A stretch of 6,222 nucleotides of DNA from Ruminococcus flavefaciens (GCA_902796705.1 CADBQF010000217.1:1-6222), one strand, 5' to 3'; numbered from the stretch's first letter, positions 1-5,725 are shown. Numbers and translations: made by a program. Notes: generated from the letters alone by a model not told the origin.

Positions 1-202
1 GCTGTGCGTGGTCAAGGCTTATCATGTACTTGTCCTCGATGAACTTTATCCTCTTGCTGCTGAAACTCGTCCAGTTCACCGGAACGAAAGTCCTGCACAC
101 CAGATATAATATCAGTATGATAAGGACAGCCGCTGATACTGCAAGAATGACAAGCTGTTTCCTCTTCTGTCTTTTCTCAGCATCATTATTTTCATCATTC
201 AT
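1..202 (-). CDS. N-terminus of an unrecognised single-pass membrane protein (partial)
   Basis: I do not recognise this protein. The 67 visible codons start at ATG (202-200) and run off the left edge, so the C-terminus is missing. The first 16 residues are short and charged (acidic MNDENNDAE, then basic KRQKRKQ). A strongly hydrophobic stretch follows at about residues 17-36 (LVILAVSAAVLIILILYLVC), then a polar segment with Trp-44 and many Lys/Arg. The basic residues before the helix suggest an uncleaved signal anchor with the C-terminal part outside the cell; this topology is inferred. A near-perfect Shine-Dalgarno, GGAGGTGA (215-208), lies 5 nt upstream of the ATG and fixes the start. The gene follows remB after 47 nt with no visible terminator, so it is probably co-transcribed with the recF-remB genes. 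Many Firmicutes have gyrB at this position; this is clearly not GyrB. Confidence 0.8.
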   Translation of the reverse strand, partial: MNDENNDAEKRQKRKQLVILAVSAAVLIILILYLVCRTFVPVNWTSFSSKRIKFIEDKYMISLDHAQ

Positions 203-249
203 CTGTCTCACCTCCGGGAACTTCCTTCTGAATACGTACATTCACGGAT

Positions 250-510
250 TCACAGACCTCCTCCGGAAGCGATACGCTTTTTCAGAGTCGAAGCCGAAAG
301 CTGGGAGATATACACCCTTTCTCTGCCTTTCTTCACCGTTATGATAAAGCTTTTCGGCATATCATAGGTGGTATACACGCATCTGTGTTCCTTTTCGGCA
401 CGGTCGAGGAGTATCTTCGTGCATTTTTCGACCGTTGTGTTCTCTATATCGAATATACCGATGATATCACGCATATCAACGGAATAGTTATTGCCTATAT
501 GAAGATACAT
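250..510 (-). CDS. remB: RemB/YaaB-like DUF370 protein (extracellular matrix regulator family)
   Basis: This 86-residue protein matches the small DUF370 family that follows recF in Firmicutes (YaaB, or RemB, in Bacillus subtilis). The family opening is clear ([21 protein letters not shown]), with RDIIGIFD at residues 14-21, a central PKSFIITV strand, and a C-terminal YISQLSASTLKKR segment that resembles the SPLSSSTLKKR of the Bacillus protein. The related RemA is a DNA-binding activator of biofilm-matrix genes in Bacillus; RemB's role there is less clear, and no matrix genes are visible here, so the function in this organism is unproven. The ATG shares one base with the recF stop (TGATG at 512-508), and GGAGG (522-518) lies inside the end of recF with a 7-nt spacer. 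This points to translational coupling. Length is close to the family norm (about 80-90 aa). Confidence 0.88.
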   Translation of the reverse strand: MYLHIGNNYSVDMRDIIGIFDIENTTVEKCTKILLDRAEKEHRCVYTTYDMPKSFIITVKKGRERVYISQLSASTLKKRIASGGGL

Positions 511-1634
511 CAGTTTTCCTCCGTGAGCTTTCCGCCGCTTATATGGAGTACCTTGCCCTTTATCTCCGGCAGGAGAGCAGCGACATTCGGCGTGGTGAGG
601 AATACCTGCATATCCTTTATCATATCAAGGACGAATCTCTGCCTTGACTCGTCGAGTTCGCCCATAACGTCATCAAGGAAGACGACGGGGGCATCTTTCG
701 ACTTCTGCATGAATATCTCTGCCTGAGCGAGCTTCATGACGAGGGCAGCACTTTTTATCTGTCCCTGCGAGCCGTAATCCTTGGCACTCACTCCGTTTAT
801 CTTTATGAGTATCTCGTCACGGTTCACGCCTGCGTGGGTAGAACCTGTGCGGATATCGTAATCTGCGGCTTCACGGAGTTTTTTGTAGTATTTTCCGAAA
901 GCATCGTCACCGCACGGGATATCGAATTCTTCCGGGCGGAAAACATTCGAGCGGTATTCGAGTTCGAGTTCCTCGCTGCCGCCTGAAATGGTCTTGTACA
1001 GTCTGCCGCATATCTTATTTAGCTTTGACACATACTCATTCCTCATATACGAAATGAGCGTACCCTCATGGGCTGCCTGTCTGTCCCATATTTCGAGGAT
1101 ATCAGCCGGAGCTGAACCCTGCGATATATTTTTCAGAAGTGCGTTCCTCTGGTTGAGGATAGCATTGCTTTTTGTGATATGGACGACGAACACGGGATTG
1201 AGCTGTGAAGCCGCCATATCTATGAAATTCCTCCGGCGTTCCGGCGAGCCCTTGATGATATCCGTATCATCAGGAATGAAAGCGATGCACTTGAACACGT
1301 CAAAAAGTGCCTTCGTACCTTTCTGCGGCACACCGTTGAGGGTGATATTCTTCTGCTGATTGTTCCCCTTTGACATCTCAAAGGTTATCTTCTGTTCTCT
1401 CACGCTGTCGAGAACTTTTATCTTGGCGGACATACGCTCCCCGCCGAGGCATACGTAGTCCTTTTCCTTAGAACCACGGAAGCTCTTGCAGCCGGAGAGT
1501 ATCCACATGGCTTCGAGCAGGTTCGTCTTTCCCTGAGCATTCGGGCCGACGATTATATTATACTTCGGATCGGGGGCAAAAGATATCCCCGAAAGGTTCT
1601 TGAAGCCGTCGATATCGGCATAAGTGACGATCAC
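510..1634 (-). CDS. recF: DNA replication and repair protein RecF
   Basis: RecF is an SMC/ABC-type ATPase that binds gapped or single-strand/double-strand junction DNA and helps RecO and RecR load RecA; it acts in the cytoplasm at stalled forks. This 374-residue protein has the full set of motifs. Walker A is GPNAQGKTN at 30-38, the conserved [19 protein letters not shown] block sits at about 119-137, the ABC-type signature region YGSQGQIKS at about 287-295, and Walker B FLDDV at 319-323 is followed by the D-loop GELDE. Length is typical (about 360-375). The start is GTG (1634-1632), overlapping the stop of the S4 gene by 4 nt (GTGA). An AGAGGTAA Shine-Dalgarno at 1649-1642 supports it, and there is no earlier start compatible with the family N-terminus. 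The gene is part of the dnaN-to-remB operon. Confidence 0.97.
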   Translation of the reverse strand: MIVTYADIDGFKNLSGISFAPDPKYNIIVGPNAQGKTNLLEAMWILSGCKSFRGSKEKDYVCLGGERMSAKIKVLDSVREQKITFEMSKGNNQQKNITLNGVPQKGTKALFDVFKCIAFIPDDTDIIKGSPERRRNFIDMAASQLNPVFVVHITKSNAILNQRNALLKNISQGSAPADILEIWDRQAAHEGTLISYMRNEYVSKLNKICGRLYKTISGGSEELELEYRSNVFRPEEFDIPCGDDAFGKYYKKLREAADYDIRTGSTHAGVNRDEILIKINGVSAKDYGSQGQIKSAALVMKLAQAEIFMQKSKDAPVVFLDDVMGELDESRQRFVLDMIKDMQVFLTTPNVAALLPEIKGKVLHISGGKLTEEN

Positions 1635-1840
1635 TCAACAATTACCTCTTTGCCGCCGAGTTCCACTTTATCGCCGGGACGTATCTTTTTTCCTCTCATG
1701 GTGCATACTTCGCCGTTCACGAGGACTTCACCGTTCTGGATAAGGTTCTTTGCCTCTCCGCCCGAATCAACGAGCGAAGCGAATTTAAGAAGAGCGTCGA
1801 GTTTGATGAACTCGGTAGTATTTTTTATCTTATCAGCCAT
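1631..1840 (-). CDS. yaaA: S4-domain RNA-binding protein, YaaA/RlbA type
   Basis: This 69-residue protein consists of little more than one S4 RNA-binding fold. The recognisable stretch is [33 protein letters not shown] at about residues 12-44, followed by the [13 protein letters not shown] strand that closes the fold. Size and position between dnaN and recF match YaaA of Bacillus subtilis (71 aa), a family proposed to bind ribosomal RNA and take part in late 50S assembly; the partner RNA is not established from this sequence. The ATG at 1840-1838 is preceded by AAGGAGA (1857-1851), whose first base belongs to the stop codon of the upstream membrane-protein gene. The gap between the two genes is 16 nt. 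The C-terminal GTGA overlap with recF suggests coupled translation. Confidence 0.93.
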   Translation of the reverse strand: MADKIKNTTEFIKLDALLKFASLVDSGGEAKNLIQNGEVLVNGEVCTMRGKKIRPGDKVELGGKEVIVE

Positions 1841-1856
1841 ACTGACTGCATCTCCT

Positions 1857-2219
1857 TCATATCTGTATGTTATCTTTGAGTTTTCCGTCGCTTCCGATGA
1901 CGTATCTTGCAGCGAATTCAGGATTCAGCACAGCGACGTTCTTATACTGTTCAGGATCGTCCGTACAGAACCGCTTGCAGAACTTCACACTTGTTCTCAG
2001 TTTTTTATTGACACGTTTTTGAGCATATCTTCTCGAAAATGAATCAGTCATCTTTGCACCGAGCCATATCATGAAGATACCGACAGCGATGCCGAGTGCA
2101 ACGTGTACGATCATAAGTGCAAAGAACATTATCACTCCTGCAGCTATCATCAGATTTCCGCCCAATGACATAAGTGTTGCAGACAAACTGTATTTATAAT
2201 TCCTGAACAAAAAGAACAT
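1857..2219 (-). CDS. Small two-helix membrane protein of unknown function
   Basis: I do not recognise this 120-residue protein. A short aromatic/basic N-terminus ([10 protein letters not shown]) is followed by two adjacent hydrophobic segments, about 14-35 and 36-55, separated by hardly any loop, so a tight helical hairpin is likely. The rest (about 56-120) is soluble and basic at first ([14 protein letters not shown]), with two cysteines spaced CKRFC at 81-85 and an Asp/Glu-rich part. The basic residues after helix two suggest that both termini face the cytoplasm, which is inferred. The gene lies 11 nt after dnaN and 16 nt before the S4 gene, and all are co-oriented. A Shine-Dalgarno-like AAGGAA (2240-2235) inside the dnaN end has a long 15-nt spacer, so initiation may rely on coupling to dnaN. 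A gene here is not part of the usual dnaN-yaaA-recF order. Confidence 0.78.
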   Translation of the reverse strand: MFFLFRNYKYSLSATLMSLGGNLMIAAGVIMFFALMIVHVALGIAVGIFMIWLGAKMTDSFSRRYAQKRVNKKLRTSVKFCKRFCTDDPEQYKNVAVLNPEFAARYVIGSDGKLKDNIQI

Positions 2220-2230
2220 GATGTATCATC

Positions 2231-3331
2231 TCAATTCCTTAACTGTATCGGCATAACGAGGAAGATATAGCTCTCGCCCTCCATGGGGAGTATCTCGATT
2301 ACCTTCATAGCACCGTTGAATCTGAGCCTTACCTTGTCGCCCTCGCAGGCTTTGAGTGCATCGAGCATGAGCTTGTTGTTGAAGCCTATAGTAACGGCAT
2401 CTCCGCTTATATCGGCAGATATGACATCATTTATCCTGCCTATGCCTGTCTTGCAGTTGATCTTTACTATGCCGCCGCCTGCTTCAAAGCGGATAGGCGA
2501 CTTGTTCTTGTCGTCGAGAATGAGTGAGCATCTGTCGAGAGAAGATGAGAGTTCTCTCCTGCTGATGATGACTTCCGTTCTGAACTCCTTCGGAATGCTT
2601 GCCTTGTAGTTATGGAAAGCACCCTCAAGAAGACGTGATATCACTACGACATTGTTTATCTCAAATATTATATGTCTGTCGTTGGTGAAGATATTGCAGT
2701 TCTTTTCATCGTCCTTTATAAGAGCAGCAGCTTCGAGGAGAGCCTTTTTCGGAACGACGAACTGCATATTTCCCTGATCTTCCGTATTTTCGCATCTGAT
2801 TGCAAGGCGGAATCCGTCTATCGCAACCATGTTGAATTTTCCGTCCTGAATATCGAAAAGCTCACCTGTGAGGACAGGCTTGCTCTCGTTCATAGAAGCC
2901 GCATAGCTCGTCTGGCTTATCATTGATTTGAGGACAGCCTGGTTTACCGTGAACTTTCTCTCTGTATCAACGACAGGGAGATCCGGATATTCAGCAGCCG
3001 ACATTGCAGAGAAGCTGCATTCCGTAGCACTGCCTGAAATATTTACAACGAGATTGTCATCTATTGAAAAAGTGATAGTATCCTCGTCCATACGTCTTGT
3101 GAACTCACTGAAGAGCCTTGCACTGACGACGAACTCTCCCTGATCTTCTGTTTCAGCCTTGATAGTAGTTCTTATACCCATTTCAAGGTTATACGCAGTA
3201 AGCTCTGCTTCACCGGGAGAGAGCCTTACCTTTATTCCTTCAAGGGCAGGTATCGTGGACTTTGGCGATACAGCTCTTGAAACGTTGCTTATGGCTTCAC
3301 TGAGTTCTGTTTTATTGCATATGAATCTCAT
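2231..3331 (-). CDS. dnaN: DNA polymerase III beta subunit (sliding clamp)
   Basis: DnaN forms the ring-shaped homodimer that tethers the replicative polymerase to DNA. I place the start at the ATG at 3331-3329, giving 366 aa (MRFICNKTELSEAISNVSRAVS...), which is the normal family length and N-terminus. A longer frame opens at 3376 and adds 15 residues (MRVFRLSYYERNTII). I reject it because AAAGGAA (3348-3342), 10-11 nt before the inner ATG, lies inside that extension, and because the extension overlaps a hairpin. Family marks are KSTIPALEG near residues 24-32, the repeated clamp-domain pattern through the three subdomains, and the C-terminal MPIQLRN (360-366), comparable to MPMRL of E. coli. 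It is the first gene of the leftward operon, and 665 bp of origin DNA separates it from dnaA, so it probably has its own promoter. Confidence 0.97.
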   Translation of the reverse strand: MRFICNKTELSEAISNVSRAVSPKSTIPALEGIKVRLSPGEAELTAYNLEMGIRTTIKAETEDQGEFVVSARLFSEFTRRMDEDTITFSIDDNLVVNISGSATECSFSAMSAAEYPDLPVVDTERKFTVNQAVLKSMISQTSYAASMNESKPVLTGELFDIQDGKFNMVAIDGFRLAIRCENTEDQGNMQFVVPKKALLEAAALIKDDEKNCNIFTNDRHIIFEINNVVVISRLLEGAFHNYKASIPKEFRTEVIISRRELSSSLDRCSLILDDKNKSPIRFEAGGGIVKINCKTGIGRINDVISADISGDAVTIGFNNKLMLDALKACEGDKVRLRFNGAMKVIEILPMEGESYIFLVMPIQLRN

Positions 3332-3354
3332 TATGATCGTATTCCTTTCATAAT

Positions 3355-3376
3355 ATGAGAGCCGAAATACTCTCAT
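3355..3376 (-). promoter_or_regulatory. Hairpin in the dnaN leader
   Basis: The arms ATGAGAG (3355-3361) and CTCTCAT (3370-3376) form a perfect 7-bp inverted repeat with an 8-nt loop. It ends 6 bases before the dnaN Shine-Dalgarno AAAGGAA (3348-3342). No T-run follows it, so it is not a terminator. It would be part of the dnaN mRNA leader if transcription starts near 3387. A role in mRNA stability or translation is possible but inferred. Confidence 0.5.
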
Positions 3377-3393
3377 GTCACTTTTGTGCTAAA

Positions 3394-3422
3394 ATTGTAT
3401 TACCTGAAAATAGCTTGCTGAA
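3394..3422 (-). promoter_or_regulatory. Candidate dnaN promoter (weak)
   Basis: On the - strand there is a -10-like TACAAT (3399-3394), a 17-nt spacer and TTCAGC (3422-3417) as a poor -35 (3 of 6 bases). Transcription would start about 56 nt before the dnaN ATG and include the leader hairpin. The -10 is good and the -35 is poor, so this is one possibility only. dnaN could also be reached by readthrough from dnaA. Confidence 0.3.
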
Positions 3423-3450
3423 AGCATATCATATCAGAACAGATATGACA

Positions 3451-3495
3451 GAAAAGATATAAAGATATATATAAACATAATATAAATATATATTT
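3451..3495. other. AT-rich candidate DNA unwinding element
   Basis: Only 4 of these 45 bases are G or C (91% A+T), made mostly of alternating AT steps (GATATATATAAAC, AATATAAATATATA). It is the most A+T-rich run I noticed in the window. It lies between dnaN and the DnaA-box cluster, where the unwinding element lies in Bacillus subtilis. Unwinding itself is inferred. Confidence 0.6.
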
Positions 3496-3726
3496 GTTGT
3501 TGTTATTGTGTCAGTGGAAAAGTTAGCATCGCTGTTTTTCCCCGGTATATCAGCAAAATAACGTCCACAACCGGCTGTTGTCAGATCTTTGGCAATTGTG
3601 GAAGGATCTTCCGTTTTTCAGGATCGTGTTCATTCCGTTGAGAAATGTTGAGTTGAAGTTGAAGATTACGTTGATTTGCGGCACACTCTGCCGGCTCTCA
3701 CTTCCGGTTTTCAAAAGTCTGTTATA

Positions 3727-3735
3727 TGTTGATAA
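3727..3735 (-). promoter_or_regulatory. DnaA box variant TTATCAACA
   Basis: The + strand reads TGTTGATAA. It is one base from the classical TTATCCACA and one base from the local TTTTCAACA, so it links the two forms. It lies within the dnaA-dnaN half of the origin. Confidence 0.65.
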
Positions 3736-3844
3736 GTGAGTTCCGTGGAAAAGCTCTCACTGACTGTCTTTGGATCACGGACTATTTCCGCAGTATGAGC
3801 GGAAAATTATTGCCGGAGCGTTTTCCACGGAGTTTTAAACACAC

Positions 3845-3865
3845 TGTTGAAAACCCGGTTGAAAA
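3845..3865 (-). promoter_or_regulatory. Tandem DnaA boxes TTTTCAACA / TTTTCAACC
   Basis: The + strand carries TGTTGAAAA (3845-3853, exact local consensus) and GGTTGAAAA (3857-3865, 8 of 9) as direct repeats. Their starts are 12 bp apart, with a CCC spacer. A third site, TTTTCAACT (3879-3887), follows in the opposite orientation. Confidence 0.7.
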
Positions 3866-3954
3866 GTCTGCTGTCAACTTTTCAACTGTGGAGCGGAAGT
3901 TGAGATATGTTGATGCTCACGGCTGTGATATGTCCTCCGCTGACGTGCAGTTAA

Positions 3955-3985
3955 AGTCAGCATCAGAATACCTCTGACGCTGACT
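3955..3985 (-). terminator. Strong hairpin after dnaA, possible terminator
   Basis: Arms 3955-3967 and 3973-3985 are 13 bp long with a 5-nt loop. In the dnaA transcript all 13 pairs form, one being G-U; in the opposite transcript that pair becomes an A-C mismatch, so the structure suits the dnaA direction. It starts 11 nt after the dnaA stop. Only three U residues follow the stem side (then AAC), which is weak for intrinsic termination. It may instead protect the 3' end, or terminate inefficiently and allow some readthrough into the origin. Confidence 0.6.
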
Positions 3986-3996
3986 GCTTCTTATTA

Positions 3997-5367
3997 TCAG
4001 ACCTTGCTCTTGTCCTTGATGTTCTTTATGATGTCGTTGACGAGGTTGTTGAGGTTTGAATCCTTCTTCATAGCCTCTGTCACGCTCGTTACCGAGTATA
4101 CTATAGTAGAATGGTCACGTCCGCCGAACTCTGTACCGATAGAAGCGAGCGGCATCTGGGTGATCTCTCTTACTACATATATAGCTACCTTACGTGCTAT
4201 GGATATCTGGGCACTTCTCTTGTTTGAACGGAGATCGTCCGGAGATACGCCGTATACTGTCGATACCTCTGAGATTATCTTCTCAACTGTTATCGGGATA
4301 GGCTGCTCGTCAGTGAGAACGTCCCTGATGACGCTCTGAGCCATAGAAATGGTTATCGGACTGCCTGCGAAGTGGTTGAGTGCCTTGAGCCTCACTACAG
4401 CACCTTCGAGCTGACGGATATTTGATTTGAGCCTGTTTGCCATGAATTCGGCAACTTCACCGGGGAGCTTGAGTTCTAAAAGCTCGCTCTTCCTGTTGAT
4501 GATAGCGAGTCTTGTCTCATAGTCAGGGGCGGAAATATCGGCAATAAGTCCGCCTTCAAATCTTGTCTTGAGACGCTCTACGAGAGTTTCGAGTTCCTTC
4601 GGCGGGCGGTCAGATGTGATGACGATCTGCTTTCCCTCCTGGTGGAGCTTATAGAATGTATGGAAGAATTCCTCCTGCATACGCTCTTTTCCTGAGAAGA
4701 ACTGGATATCGTCTATGAGGAGGAGATCGCAGTTGCGGTACTTTTCATGGAAGTCAGAGATGAGGTTTGTATTGAGAGCATTTACAAGGTCAGCACCGAA
4801 AGTCTCGCTCGTAACGTATACTATATTGAACTCAGGGTGATTTTTCCTTACTTCGTTGGCGATAGCAGTTATAAGGTGAGTTTTTCCCATTCCGGACGGG
4901 CCGTAGATGAAGAGCGGGTTATATTCCGGGACTTTTCTTTCGCCGCAGTTCTTTGCAACGCTCTTGCTGCAGGCAAGTGCGAATTCGTTTGAACGTCCCT
5001 GAATGAAGGTATCGAAAGTATAGTCATAGTTGGCGAATTTATAAGATTCTTCGAGTTCAGCGTGCTTCATCTCCAGCTCGTCGTCAGTGGGGATAGGAGC
5101 AGTAGAATTATCCTTTGAATCGACGTTTATTATGATGTTCACGTTAAGTCCGAGTACATCGAGAAAGGCATTTTTGAGTATAGTCTCATAAGACTGCGAT
5201 ACTACGCCCTTCTGGAATTCGGTCTCACATGAGAAAACAGCGTTAGCTCCGTCGAAGCTTACGGGTTTGAGCGGATCTATCCATGTTTTCATTCCGACAG
5301 GTTTGATAGTGTCCTTTTCAAGGCAATAATTCTTAACATTTTCAAAAACTTCCTCAAACGAGTTCAT
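3997..5367 (-). CDS. dnaA: Chromosomal replication initiator DnaA
   Basis: DnaA is the AAA+ initiator that binds DnaA boxes, forms an ATP-dependent filament and melts the origin. This 456-residue protein is full length. Domain I spans about 1-82, a short acidic linker (domain II) about 83-112, the AAA+ domain III about 113-350 and DNA-binding domain IV about 355-456. Visible motifs are Walker A GPSGMGKTH (156-164), Walker B LLLIDDIQF (215-223), TSDRPP near sensor I (251-256), the arginine-finger region RLKTRF (265-270), NIRQLEGAV with the sensor II arginine (316-324), and the domain IV signature GGRDHSTIVYS (415-425). Two oddities: RFEGGL instead of the common RFEWGL at 269-274, and Ser-420/Tyr-424 where E. 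coli has Thr-435/His-439. The ATG at 5367-5365 follows an excellent GGAGGTAA (5378-5371) with 6 nt between GGAGG and the ATG. DnaA-box variants near its promoter suggest autoregulation. Confidence 0.98.
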   Translation of the reverse strand: MNSFEEVFENVKNYCLEKDTIKPVGMKTWIDPLKPVSFDGANAVFSCETEFQKGVVSQSYETILKNAFLDVLGLNVNIIINVDSKDNSTAPIPTDDELEMKHAELEESYKFANYDYTFDTFIQGRSNEFALACSKSVAKNCGERKVPEYNPLFIYGPSGMGKTHLITAIANEVRKNHPEFNIVYVTSETFGADLVNALNTNLISDFHEKYRNCDLLLIDDIQFFSGKERMQEEFFHTFYKLHQEGKQIVITSDRPPKELETLVERLKTRFEGGLIADISAPDYETRLAIINRKSELLELKLPGEVAEFMANRLKSNIRQLEGAVVRLKALNHFAGSPITISMAQSVIRDVLTDEQPIPITVEKIISEVSTVYGVSPDDLRSNKRSAQISIARKVAIYVVREITQMPLASIGTEFGGRDHSTIVYSVTSVTEAMKKDSNLNNLVNDIIKNIKDKSKV

Positions 5368-5373
5368 ATTTTA

Positions 5374-5449
5374 CCTCCGTATGTATGTTTATTTATACTA
5401 TAAGCTGTTGAATACTAACCGCCAGCCGTCCGCTGTTAAGTCACGGAGG
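5374..5449 (-). promoter_or_regulatory. Possible anti-Shine-Dalgarno pairing in the dnaA leader
   Basis: In the dnaA mRNA, CCUCCGU (from 5449-5443) is a perfect 7-base complement of ACGGAGG (from 5380-5374), which contains the ribosome binding site. The 62 nt between could hold a small hairpin (CAGC 5423-5426 with GCTG 5432-5435) and a DnaA-box-like site (TGTTGAATA, 5406-5414). Pairing would hide the dnaA start. The complementarity is seen; regulation is inferred. Confidence 0.4.
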
Positions 5450-5505
5450 CCTGAAAAAAGCTCCAAGTATATAATAACCGATACTATCCTATAATATATA
5501 TACTT

Positions 5506-5534
5506 ATTATAACATACGAAAAGTTGAAATGCAA
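5506..5534 (-). promoter_or_regulatory. Probable dnaA promoter
   Basis: On the - strand, TTGCAT (5534-5529), a 17-nt spacer and a perfect -10 TATAAT (5511-5506) point toward dnaA. The start would be near 5499, giving a leader of about 130 nt. A DnaA-box-like AGTTGAAAT (5522-5530) overlaps the -35/spacer and could allow autorepression. The -35 matches only 3 of 6 bases, and several other AT-rich -10-like hexamers lie in 5466-5500. Confidence 0.5.
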
Positions 5535-5570
5535 GTAATTTTATATGTTAAGTAATTAGAAAATAAACGC

Positions 5571-5617
5571 TGATTCCACACAGTTATTGACATATTGTTG
5601 AAAACTGTGTGGAATCA
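5571..5617. repeat. 15-bp perfect inverted repeat enclosing a DnaA box
   Basis: TGATTCCACACAGTT (5571-5585) and AACTGTGTGGAATCA (5603-5617) are exact reverse complements with a 17-bp spacer. An exact local DnaA box (TGTTGAAAA, 5596-5604) lies at the right side of the spacer and overlaps the right arm by two bases. Each arm also contains a TTCCACA core (7 of 9 to TTTTCCACA), facing each other. It lies upstream of the dnaA promoter and far upstream of the rpmH promoter, so a role as DNA rather than RNA is more likely. Confidence 0.85.
5596..5604 (-). promoter_or_regulatory. DnaA box TTTTCAACA (exact)
   Basis: The + strand reads TGTTGAAAA. The site sits in the spacer of the large inverted repeat. 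Confidence 0.7.
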
Positions 5618-5671
5618 ACTCTTGTTTGTCGAAAATTTATCAGTATACACGCTATATAAAGACATTTGTTA

Positions 5672-5680
5672 TGTTGAAAA
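5672..5680 (-). promoter_or_regulatory. DnaA box TTTTCAACA (exact), beside a GC palindrome
   Basis: The + strand reads TGTTGAAAA and is followed at once by the palindrome CCGGCCGG (5681-5688). A G+C-rich block touching a DnaA box recalls the GC cluster of the Bacillus unwinding region, but no clear A+T-rich tract follows here, so that parallel is weak. Confidence 0.7.
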
Positions 5681-5707
5681 CCGGCCGGAGAAAAGTTTTG
5701 AACTTTG

Positions 5708-5725
5708 TTTTCCACATTTTCAACA
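5708..5725 (+). promoter_or_regulatory. Abutting DnaA boxes TTTTCCACA-TTTTCAACA
   Basis: Two 9-mers are directly joined on the + strand: TTTTCCACA (5708-5716), a box form known from other bacteria, and TTTTCAACA (5717-5725), the local form. Their adjacency with no spacer is the best single argument that the two sequences are recognised by the same protein. Confidence 0.8.

Larger units (their letters stand above)
3332..3996. other. oriC: oriC, dnaA-dnaN half: gene-free region with DnaA boxes and an AT-rich element
   Basis: This 665-bp stretch has no credible gene. From the dnaN side it holds the dnaN leader, a very A+T-rich segment (3451-3495), a phased TTG/TTA run (3494-3508), then scattered and clustered DnaA-box-like 9-mers up to 3887, and a hairpin just after dnaA. 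Written in the TTTTCAACA orientation, the boxes are: TTTTCCACT (3521-3513, -), TTTTCAAAA (3708-3716, +), TTATCAACA (3735-3727, -), TTTTCCACG (3752-3744, -), TTTTCCACG (3821-3829, +), TTTTCAACA (3853-3845, -), TTTTCAACC (3865-3857, -) and TTTTCAACT (3879-3887, +). Weaker sites include ACGTCCACA (3561-3569) and the complement of TGTTGATGC (3908-3916). The arrangement resembles the incC/unwinding half of the Bacillus subtilis origin. Origin activity is inferred from position and motif content. Confidence 0.8.

Noticed and set aside
385..1359. Long + strand frames opposite recF (113 and 123 codons) and similar ones opposite dnaA and dnaN
   Set aside because: They are antisense shadows of well-identified genes with clear family motifs on the - strand.
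3600..3618. Short hairpin GGAAG-GAT-CTTCC followed by GTTTTT on the + strand, like an intrinsic terminator
   Set aside because: The stem is only 5 bp with a 3-nt loop, and no + strand gene lies upstream; it sits within the origin.
3726..3977. 83-codon + strand frame in the dnaA-dnaN gap
   Set aside because: It crosses DnaA boxes and the dnaA 3' hairpin, lacks a Shine-Dalgarno and resembles no known family.
5587..5592. TTGACA at 5587 as a + strand promoter -35
   Set aside because: No -10 lies 16-18 nt downstream (the region is the GTGTGGAATC arm), and it falls inside the inverted-repeat spacer.
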